In this document: positions 56,583-64,000 of the stretch, one piece after another
Layout of the letters: every line of letters begins with the position of its first letter
How positions within the stretch are numbered: position 1 is the stretch's first letter
NCBI GenBank assembly: GCA_946800325.1
Contig: OX326961.1
Location: forward strand, 5,310,655 to 5,374,654
Direction: 5' to 3'
Source of the DNA: Luzula sylvatica
Taxonomy: Eukaryota > Streptophyta > Magnoliopsida > Poales > Juncaceae
Length of the DNA: 64,000 nt
The notes under the pieces: generated by a model
Told to the model about the DNA's origin: nothing
Databases searched by the model: none
The model's input: only the letters and a program-made list of their open reading frames with translations
Translations under genes and position numbers: made by a program

Positions 56583-56828
56583 TTCCGTTGTAACGGACTT
56601 ACCAGAATTTCCACTCAAATAGATCAATACAAGTACGTTGTAACGGAGATAGTAGTCCGTTGTAACGGATTAACCAATCCGTTGTAACGCTGCTGCTGTC
56701 CGTTATAACGGACTTCCACTTTCGTTGTAACGGAATTTACTCCGTTGTAACGCACCTTCGTATCAACCCTTTCGTTAACAACTGCCCTAACCTCCGTTGT
56801 AACGGACTGTATGTCCGTTGTAACGGAC
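56583..56828. promoter_or_regulatory. Array of near-palindromic TCCGTTGTAACGGA sites with about 21-bp phasing
   Basis: Nine clear sites and one degenerate site share the pattern CCGTTRTAACGG or a half-degenerate form. Core positions (the G of GTT) are 56587, 56637, 56659, 56681, 56702, 56724, 56744, 56774 (degenerate), 56796 and 56817. Steps are 50, 22, 22, 21, 22, 20, 30, 22 and 21 bases, so most sites are two helical turns apart. Each arm is the MYB-type consensus YAACGG in inverted orientation; the site at 56702 is a perfect 14-bp palindrome. No frame is open through it. The decayed LINE starts about 190 bases downstream, so it may be a LINE promoter or an independent regulatory array; both are inference. 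Confidence 0.75.
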
Positions 56829-57017
56829 TATCTTCTGTGATTCTTCTTTGCTATTTCTTGTCTAATTTTGATTAAATCTTTGACGCAATTGCTCCCCATG
56901 GAACGAATCTATACATTTACCACCGTACAAACATAGATTACAGATTTTGTTGATTGTTCGGGTTTTAACACAACGACATATTAAAACACGCCAAAAACCC
57001 GTTCATCACAAAACTCA

Positions 57018-57389
57018 TTGGTTACCATAGAGGATGCAAACTCTTTACCAAACACAAATCTGCAAATTCTTAGAAGAAGTGAAAGATTGAAAAATAAAAA
57101 AGGAGATCAAATGATAAATTACCAGGAAATTCAACATGGATTCGCAAAGGATAAATATAAAGCTAAAAGAGGGACTAAATTGAAATTAGGCAAAGAAAAA
57201 TTATATTTAGAAGAGAAAGACATATATGATGTACTGGAATCAGTAGGGATTATGGTCAGTCAAGATATGATTGACATAATCAAAACCCTAGGAAGGAAAG
57301 AAGATGAGCTAAAAATACCAGAGGAACTATTGTTAATAGAAGGACTAAGTCCATTAGAGGAGAATTCTGTTAATCAAAATGAAGCATAA
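57018..57389 (+). pseudogene. LINE ORF1, C-terminal part
   Basis: An open frame of about 123 codons reads NLQILRRSERLKNKKGDQ early and is Lys/Glu-rich, as in the C-terminal region of plant LINE ORF1. It ends overlapping the ORF2 start by 11 bases (57379-57389). The zinc-knuckle part of a normal ORF1 is not seen upstream, so the element is 5'-truncated or decayed here. Confidence 0.55.
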
Positions 57390-59107
57390 ATCATTAAAAA
57401 TCTTATGTTGGAATGTTAGGGGGCTAAATGCTAAGAAAAAAAGATTGCAAATTAGAGATAATATAATTGAAATTCATCCAGATATTTGTTGTTTGCAAGA
57501 AACTAAATTGGATGTATATAATTCACAACTAAATAAGGAAATTGTTGGTAATCAGCTAGATGGATTTGAAACCCTAAATGCAATAGGTACCTCAGGGGGG
57601 ATTGTATTAAATTGGAATAAAAGTTTATTTGAATTATTATCAGTGGATAAAAGGGTATATTCACCGAGTGTTAACTTAAAATGCAAATGGGATAATAATA
57701 AAATAAGATTAACTGGAGTATATGGTCCTCAATTAATTAAGAAAAGGAGTGTTTTCTTGCTGAATTAAAAGATTTGGATAGGAATATAGATGTTCCTTGG
57801 TTGATCATGGGTGATTTTAACATGGTAACCAGTATTTCAGAAAGAAAGCATGGAGAGAATAGACATTGGGAAGGAATCCATTTGTTTAATTCTTTTATAG
57901 ATGATCTTAACCTAATAAACTTGCCTCTCCAAGGAAGGGAGTACACATAGTCAAATAGTACTACTATGGCTAGGCTTGATAGATTCTTATTCAATCTATC
58001 ATGGTCCCAACTATTTCCAAATTCTTCCCAAAATGCCCTTCCTAACCTAAGCTCAGATCATTGCCCTATCCTATTAAAATCCACAGCCTCTTTCCCTATC
58101 TTTCAAGGGTTTAGATATGAGAAAGCATGGCTGAATATTGAGGAAGCTAATGAAATTATTGAAAATCATCTCAAATCATCTAAGGCAGGGACTTTTAAGG
58201 AATTTTATCATAAAATAATCAGCTTGGGGATAAAATTAAGAAGATGGAGCAATAACAGAAGAAAAAGCCTCAATATCCAGTCAGAAAATTGTAAATACAT
58301 GATTGAATGGATGGATATAAAGGAAGAACAGCATGAGCTTTCACAGTTAGAGAAATGGCTGAAAAATATAATCAAGAGGAGGTATGAAGATATCATACAA
58401 GAGAAGTATGATCATCAGCAAATTAGGGCAAAAAATAGGTGAATAAAAGAGGGAGATGCAAATACTAAATTTTTCCATAAATATGCCACTATAAAGAAGA
58501 ACAAGCTTACGATAGCTACACTCTTCGATCCAAATTCCAATTCAGATGTATCTGGTCATAGGCCTAAGGCAAAGGTGTTGTTTGAGTATTATAAAACCCT
58601 AATTGGTACAGATTCAGAAGTGAATTTGAGTAATCCAATAATAAATGTGGCAAGTATATACTCATCGCAAAGGCATATACTGCAAGATTTGGATCAGCCA
58701 ATTCAGATGGAGGAATTAGATCAAGTCATTAAGAAATGGAAAAATGGAAAATCTCCTGGTCCAGATGGACTAAACAGTAATTTTTTAAAAAAATTTGGCC
58801 TTTGACGAAAGAGGAAATTTATGACCTAATTAATACTCAAGATGTGAATGCAGATTTAGGGGGATTTGAAATTTCCTATTTAGCTTTATTGCCAAAAAAG
58901 AAAAATGCTTTATTGGCCAAAGATTTTAGGCCAATAAGCTTAATTTCTGGAGTTAAAAAAATAATTTCAAAAACATTGGCGAATAGATTGAAGAAAGTAA
59001 TAAATGAAATGATCCTCCCCAATCAGCCAGGTTTTTTGCAAAATAGAGAAATGGTTAACAGTTTTATTTTTGCCCTTTCGTTGGTAACTCGTAAGATGGA
59101 TTGTTGA
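57379..59107 (+). pseudogene. LINE ORF2, endonuclease plus partial reverse transcriptase, decayed
   Basis: ORF2 begins MKHKSLKILCWNVRGLNAKK. APE-type endonuclease motifs are visible: CLQETK, then after a frameshift near 57760 MGDFN, LDRFLF and SSDHCPI. RT starts with GKSPGPDGLN near 58750 and DFRPISLI near 58924, and reaches NQPGFLQNR near 59020. The sequence then stops resembling LINE before the catalytic FADD box. Inactivating changes are a TAG at 57948 and a TGA at 58440, each where TGG (Trp) is expected, and frameshifts near 57760 and in an A-run near 58795. Loss of the 3' half is unusual for LINEs, which normally lose the 5' end, so a later deletion or replacement is likely. Confidence 0.88.
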
Positions 59108-59240
59108 TCTTGACCACTTCACCTTAGCACATTGTCCCATGATACAAGGTTCGATTTGATTTTGTTTATAATCTAATGTTTAATGAAATGACTATTTTAT
59201 TTATTTATTTCCTAACGGTAGCACAATAAGGTATTACTTA

Positions 59241-59640
59241 CCTTTATTTTTGTATTGATGGATAGATATGAAATAAGAAATTAACGGATATTATATGATA
59301 TAATTTTATTTTTATTTGTTTATCTTATTTTTAATTTCTTTTCATCAAAGTAGCGGTGAACACGTGTACTCGTGAAATACAACCTTTATTTTTGTATTGA
59401 TGGATAGATATGAAATAAGAAATTAACGGATATTATATGATATAATTTTATTTTTATTTGTTTATCTTATTTTTAATTTCTTTTCATCAAAGTAGCGGTG
59501 AACACGTGTACTCGTGAAATACAACCTTTATTTTTGTATTGATGGATAGATATGAAATAAGAAATTAACAGATATTATATGATATAATTTTATTTTTATT
59601 TGTTTATCTTATTTTTAATTTCTTTTCATCAAAGTACTCG
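59241..59640. repeat. 142-bp unit in two and a partial third tandem copy
   Basis: Units start at 59241, 59383 and 59525 with 'cctttatttttgtattgatg'. The first two are identical by eye. The third has one substitution and a short internal deletion near its end, where 'agcggtgaacacgtgt' is missing. Confidence 0.93.
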
Positions 59641-59649
59641 TGAAATTGA

Positions 59650-60980
59650 AAAACCCACCAAAAGTCCAAACTACTTTTGACAAGTGAACACAAAGCCCAA
59701 TGAATGTACCAATTACCAATGTTTATTATGCATGCATCACAATTTAAATTATTTTTGTTTGTTTGGGCTGTGATAAGGCTTAGTTAATCTGTTATATAGA
59801 ATTTAGCTAGTCTTGAAAAATGAGTGAAATATATGCAACGTGAATTGTAAAAATATTTTTATTATGAAGAAATGCATACACATTTTGGAAAAGGAACGAT
59901 AAAATTCTCCCCAAACATTTCAAATTTTTTTTCCTTAATTTGAATTTTGAAGTAAAGGGACTTAAAAATGATTTCAGAAACCTGTGAGATTATTTGCCCA
60001 ATTTTAATTTTCCTTTCTACGACACCGGCCGAGGATTAAACTAGGAGTTCTATTTTTTTTGGGTAAAACTCAAGGATAATATTATCAATTAATAATAGAC
60101 GAATATAAAAAATTTATCGTACAAACAAAATAAAACTAATTAAAAATATCAAATTTTTTTTTAATAGAGTCTATAATAAAATTCTTCTAAAATTGTTATC
60201 TTGATTGATTATGTCTCTCCCTTCTCTAGTTAGTTGTGCATAATCTAATATTTTAAATAGTTTTTAATCCAATTTTAAATACGTGGTTTGCAACAATTTA
60301 TTTGTGGAGTTATTTTAGAAGAACACCTACAATAAGAGACGGCGCAGTATGTTGGCCCAAGAGGCCAATGTTAATTTTTGTAAATGCCACAATTTATTTT
60401 TGATAATGTAATGGATATAAGTCCAAGTTTTTTTTTTACCCAAATAAACTCTTTCAAGAGAAAAGAGAAAGATGAGAGAAACCTTGAACTCACGACTGGA
60501 CACAATTGGACCCCGCCAAAGCATTGACGAGGACCCACCAAGCAGAGAAACCTTTAATTTTGTTCAATTTCTGACCAATTTAAAATTTCGACGTAATTTA
60601 TAGTTTTTAGCTCGATTTCGTCTACGGCCTCCGAAAATGCCAGGCCGCCCCTGCCTAAAATCCATTAACATGCAAATTAGTTTAGAAATGACACATGATA
60701 AAAAAGATTTTGCAACTTGACCAAATACAAACAACAAAATATCATGCACAAAAAAGAAAGGGGGGAGAGAGACAAATGTTCTCGATCATATATTAATACA
60801 AAGTATAATTTTTGAAAAAGATAGACGATAAAAAAAATTAGTCTATCATATAACTCCATATATATATAGAGTTATAAGACAAAATATATGACAAAATCAT
60901 GCATTTAAATTTTGATAATTGATACTTATGTATTGTAAGCTCTTAACATATATAATTATAGCATGTAAAAACTGCATACG
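59650..60980. other. AT-rich intergenic sequence, no gene seen
   Basis: No coding, RNA or terminal-repeat feature recognised, other than the Helitron end that follows. Confidence 0.6.
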
Positions 60981-60984
60981 TTGT

Positions 60985-61011
60985 TCCGAAGCGAAGCGAG
61001 GTACTCACTAG
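60985..61011 (+). mobile_element. Helitron 3' terminus
   Basis: TCCGAAGCGAAGCGAGGTAC then TCACTAG ending at 61011, with T outside. Same family pattern as the terminus at 42108. The phrase 'aaaatcatgcatttaaattttg' type is repeated on both sides (near 60895 and 61066). The 5' end is not resolved. Confidence 0.55.
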
Positions 61012-61345
61012 TATACGTTAAAACTAAATTTTAACATCATATAATAATGTTTCTAGGCTCGGAAAAATCATGCATTTAAATTTTGGTGACAATGTTGGTA
61101 CTTGGTGTATGTAGCTAACGGGGTTAAAAGTTTGTAGTTTGTGATTCATGTTGCTCCGGATGCTAGAGGATTTAGAGTTATTTCTATAATTGTGTGACGA
61201 TTAGGGTTGTGGTTCAACGTGTGGCATGAAATTTTTAAACGTAAATTTGTGAATTATTTAAATGTTATTTTATTATCTGATTGTTAATATTAAATTAGTT
61301 AGAAGTTTGTAGTTTGTTTTGTAATCATTTTTATGATACTGGAGG

Positions 61346-62222
61346 CAGTGTTCTAAATATCACTGATATGGACCAGTATGTCGGTTTCATATCTCTAATC
61401 AGTGTCCCTCGTTATGATATGCCCCATATCGGTTGAGTAAATCGGTCGACCGATACATGGGCCGATATGGACCGATATTGACCGATATTGGACCGGTTTG
61501 AACCGATTTAGATTTAAAACATAATTTATGTTGAATATTATTTTGAGCTGGCACATCTTTTAATAATATTTTCATGAATATCTAGAATAATTTTTATTTG
61601 TTTTTTGGGGGAGGTAGATTCATACAAGAAAAATAGATTGGAGTTCGCACGATTAAGCCATTTAGTGTACATTCAATTCAATTCCACGTTACTTAGCAAG
61701 AAAAAGAAAATCGAAGATGTGCTTATTGCTTCGGACAGTACAAACAACACGGCTCAACATTGGTTATTTAGCGGAATTGATGAGAATTACAACATGGCTA
61801 ATGAAGATACAAGAGATGTTGATAATGAAGAGTTCAATTCGAGTAACTCGGATGAAGAGGTGGTCGGAGATGAAATCGATATTGATCCGGACGAGGTTAG
61901 ACTTTCATTGGGGACATCCGCATCTACACCGATGATTAATGAACACAATTTCGTGATTTAGTTTATTGTATTATTTATCAATTTTACCTTATAATGTTAA
62001 ATGTATTTTTTGTTTAACTTGAAATTTATGTTTTATTGTTTTATTGTTGAATATTAATCATGTAACATTTAAATTATTTTGAAAAATTAATATAATTAAT
62101 TTAATATATTAATATTAAAAAGTACATAACCGCTATATTTTCCGCTATGAATCCGTTATGTCAGTCAAATTTCTTATCGGTGACTGATCGATCTGTAAGC
62201 GATATGCGATATCTGTAGGTGC
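61346..62222 (+). mobile_element. Decayed hAT element with transposase remnant
   Basis: Insertion in the dispersed repeat, defined by comparison with 55911-56320. The left end reads CAGTGTTCTAAATATCACTG, a hAT-like start. The right end, reversed, has CTACAGATATCGCATATC, a degenerate counterpart. Subterminal 'ccgatatggaccgatattg' words are repeated. No clean 8-bp duplication remains. It holds the last exon-like part of a transposase. Confidence 0.6.
61605..61961 (+). pseudogene. hAT transposase C-terminal fragment
   Basis: The frame reads KNRLEFARLSHLVYIQFNST, which matches the pattern just after the hAT dimerisation domain in plant transposases (KNRLE..RL.DLVYV.YN). An acidic tail (NSSNSDEEVVGDEIDIDPDE) and a stop follow. 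A 'ttttttgggggaggtag' polypyrimidine/AG-like boundary precedes it, consistent with a last exon. The catalytic domain and the dimerisation core are missing, so it is non-functional. Confidence 0.6.
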
Positions 62223-62408
62223 AATAGTTTCAAGATAATACTGATGAAATCAAATTGAATATTCAATGTGAGATAATAATTCAATATTGAATAATTTAAG
62301 TTGGTACCGTTTGTACCAAGAATAATCTATTCCAAACTCAGAAATATATACAAGAGACATTTATCAAATCACAAAGGAAGACGCATCAAATCAAATATTC
62401 TTTTTAAA

Positions 62409-62700
62409 CGGATTAAGAGAGACTCGGCGAGCTATGGGCTAGTGGGCTTATTTGTTTTTGTTTTCATGAAAATGCATTGTTAAAAAGCTTGTTACGCTTA
62501 TTTGATTTCTGGTCTTGTATTAATGTAAAAAGTCGTAAAAGGAAAAGTGAGTCATTAGGCTGGTTTAGATACTGGTTAAGTTACTGAAAAAGCCCATCAC
62601 AGTTTTTTTTTTAAGTGATTGATTTGTATATAAAAAGAAATTACGTTTATAAGAGGGATAATTAAGCCCTATCTACACTTTTGAAAAAGAAAAAAAAAAC
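62409..62700. mobile_element. Insertion of about 290 bp with A-rich tail
   Basis: Absent from the first dispersed-repeat copy. It begins 'cggattaagagagactcgg' and ends with 'gaaaaagaaaaaaaaaa'. An A-tail suggests a retroposon, possibly SINE-like, but no convincing pol III A and B boxes at normal spacing were found. Confidence 0.35.
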
Positions 62701-62769
62701 CTAATGGATCATGTATGAAATCGAATTTTGGTGCATGCAAAATCTATAAAGATTGTTGATATTATTTTG

Positions 62770-62890
62770 TTTGTATTTGGTTATAGTGAGCTTCTCACAT
62801 TAATATAATTTTTTATAATAGTGAGCTTCTCACATATTTGGTTATAGTGAGCTTCTCAAATAACTAAATGTATTTGGTTATAGTGAGCAT
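62770..62890. repeat. Short tandem repeat 'tatttggttatagtgagcttc'
   Basis: Four imperfect copies of 'ttggttatagtgagcttctc' or part of it occur between 62776 and 62890. Confidence 0.7.
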
Positions 62891-63015
62891 CAAATTGATA
62901 TATTTCCAGATAGACAATTGTATGATATATTCTGCAAAATAATATAATTTTTTATAATAAATAATTAATTATATTCAGAAATAATGGAACTTAAATACAT
63001 ATATAAAACACTTAC

Positions 63016-63378
63016 ATTATTAGAACACTTCTGAAGTTCCCAAATGCAGAAGGTAGATCTCCAGCCAACTTATTTCCTTGCAAATACCTAGAAAAAATAT
63101 TAATTACATTTAAATTATACTTCAAAGAAATAATAAATAGAAGGGGTATATTAAGAAAACTCACAATTTGCTTGTGTATGATAAATTGCCAAGTATTGGT
63201 AGAATGGGTCCCGCTAACTCGTTTTCACTTCGATCCCTGAAAAATCAAAATTGATGCAATTAAAATACAAATTTTACTAAAATTAATTTAACAAATTTAT
63301 ACTCACGATACAGTAAGACCTTGCATGAGGCCAAGTACTTGAGGAATTTTTCCACTTAATTTATTTACTTGTAGCGAT
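63016..63378 (-). pseudogene. ERECTA-like LRR receptor-kinase gene fragment, three LRR exons
   Basis: Three exon-like blocks on the minus strand: 63378-63307 (LQVNKLSGKIPQVLGLMQGL), 63236-63165 (ENELAGPILPILGNLSYTSK) and 63087-63016 (YLQGNKLAGDLPSAFGNF). Each is 72 bp, the one-LRR-per-exon structure typical of ERECTA-family receptor kinases, and consecutive repeats match that family's order (GLMQAL then PPILGNL then YLHGNKL). The last two have AG acceptors and the donors read GTGAG or GTAAG. The first block lacks an AG at its expected acceptor (it reads ATAT), and conserved Leu codons before and after its junction are changed (TVS, DRS). No neighbouring LRR, transmembrane or kinase exons were seen, so it is probably a captured or decayed fragment. 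Confidence 0.75.
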
Positions 63379-63905
63379 ATATTAAATATTTTATTACAAA
63401 TAAATAATATAAAAGTTAATACAACGGAGCCTCTTTTCTTGCTGATGTGGTTTTCAGTACAAGATAATGCATACGAGGTAAGTTTTAGTGGATAAAGAAA
63501 TTTCACTTTTGCCTCAATTATCAACAATAATGCAAATAAAACCTTGGATTTTATTTAGAATGGAAAGTAACTTGTAATGACAGATTAATTGAAGGTGCCA
63601 AATGCCAATGGTAATCCCATTCATCAAGCCCCTATCTGCTCCCCCTTCTCCTCGTGCTCCGCTTGCATAAACCTCCAACACATTCCCTGCGGTACCTACG
63701 AGATTCGGTACAGATCCACTGGTACTACCTGTCGCCAACGGATGTACGGCGACGGCGGAGTTAGTGGAAGTACATGAAGCCGCCAGCGCAGGTTTCAATC
63801 CTGGTGGGATCATGCATCGGCTTGAAAATGGGCGTAACACCTGAGTCGGATTCGGATCGGGATTCGGGAGGGGAGAGAAATTCAAGAGAGGAAGATGGCG
63901 CATGC
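63379..63905. other. Unresolved sequence with a GC-richer patch
   Basis: 63590-63900 is GC-richer and gives open frames on both strands (minus strand example VPNLVGTAGNVLEVYASGAR). I do not recognise a protein family and make no gene call. Confidence 0.3.
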
Positions 63906-64000
63906 GTAGGGATGTCAATGGGTTGGGTAATACCCATGTCCGACGGGTATCCGATCCGGGCGGGTCGGGTAATACCCGATTAAGCGTACCCGCGGGTCGG
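63906..64000 (+). mobile_element. Start of a TE with 'AGGGATGTCAATGGGT' terminus, cut by window end
   Basis: The sequence AGGGATGTCAATGGGTTGGG followed by GGGTA/ACCCG-rich subterminal words resembles the reversed end at about 48525-48541 ('cattgacatccct'). Such ends are common in plant hAT-like non-autonomous elements. The rest lies outside the window. Confidence 0.5.

Larger units (their letters stand above)
61203..62800. repeat. Dispersed repeat, interrupted copy
   Basis: Second copy of 55911-56320, split by the hAT remnant at 61346-62222 and by a further insertion of about 290 bp at 62409-62700. Flanking pieces align in order with the first copy. Confidence 0.75.

Noticed and set aside
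62409..62700. SINE call for the A-tailed insertion
   Set aside because: An A-box-like 'tgggctagtggg' is present, but the only B-box-like word is about 120 bases away, too far for a tRNA-derived promoter.
63589..63983. Frames on both strands in the GC-richer patch near the window end
   Set aside because: No domain recognised and frames conflict on both strands; left as unresolved sequence.
1..64000. CRISPR arrays, rRNA and tRNA genes, riboswitches
   Set aside because: No spaced identical palindromic repeats of CRISPR type, no rRNA-like blocks and no recognisable tRNA cloverleaf were found by eye; the phased array at 56583 has sites too short and spacers of about 7 bases. A tRNAscan run would be decisive for tRNAs.

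Overview
This is an AT-rich nuclear window from a flowering plant, probably a eudicot. The evidence is a plant Ty1/copia element primed by initiator-Met tRNA, Helitron and hAT ends of plant type, FAR1/FHY3-type transposase, plant LINEs, decayed copies of plant genes (26S proteasome subunit RPN12, an ERECTA-like LRR receptor) and an integrated badnavirus-like pararetrovirus. I see no intact ordinary host gene. The window is a nested transposon graveyard holding a few young, intact insertions.

Layout. 1-3490: AT-rich, with a Helitron 3' end on the minus strand at 826. 3491-28634: a nested cluster. Two direct repeats of about 4.5 kb (A, 3491-8031; B, 13505-28634 including later insertions) flank a segment that encodes a CCHC zinc-knuckle (gag/ORF1-like) protein on the minus strand. 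That protein is split by a 4.2-kb terminal-inverted-repeat element, which itself carries a second TIR element inserted in a TA tract. Copy B received a full-length copia element with identical LTRs (14310-19646) and a rearranged partial badnavirus-like genome (22974-28572) containing a perfect 830-bp tandem duplication. 28635-35588: AT-rich intergenic DNA, a MITE, ATT/TAA microsatellites and a Helitron 3' end at 34699. 35655-40218: a Mutator-like element with 60-bp TIRs, an apparently intact FAR1-type transposase gene and a possible second, convergent small gene. 40690-42025: a LINE 3' end interrupted by a hAT MITE. 42-49 kb: degenerate AT repeats, a Helitron (45843-47360) and a hAT-type foldback element (48984-49863). 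50541-51130: RPN12 pseudogene. 53.2-54.1 kb: an extreme GC-rich minisatellite island. 56.6 kb: an array of near-palindromic MYB-like sites spaced by about 21 bp, upstream of a decayed LINE (57018-59107). 59-62.9 kb: tandem repeats, another Helitron end and a hAT remnant inserted in a dispersed repeat. 63016-63378: ERECTA-like LRR exons.

Working units. The copia element has all catalytic motifs and identical LTRs, so it is young. The Mutator-like element keeps its DDE triad, SWIM finger and TIRs, so it may be autonomous. The viral insert keeps ORF1, ORF2, the start of ORF3, the replication primer site and promoter-like sequence, but it lacks the middle of ORF3 and is frameshifted, so it cannot encode a complete virus. 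All calls come from reading the sequence; no database search was run.
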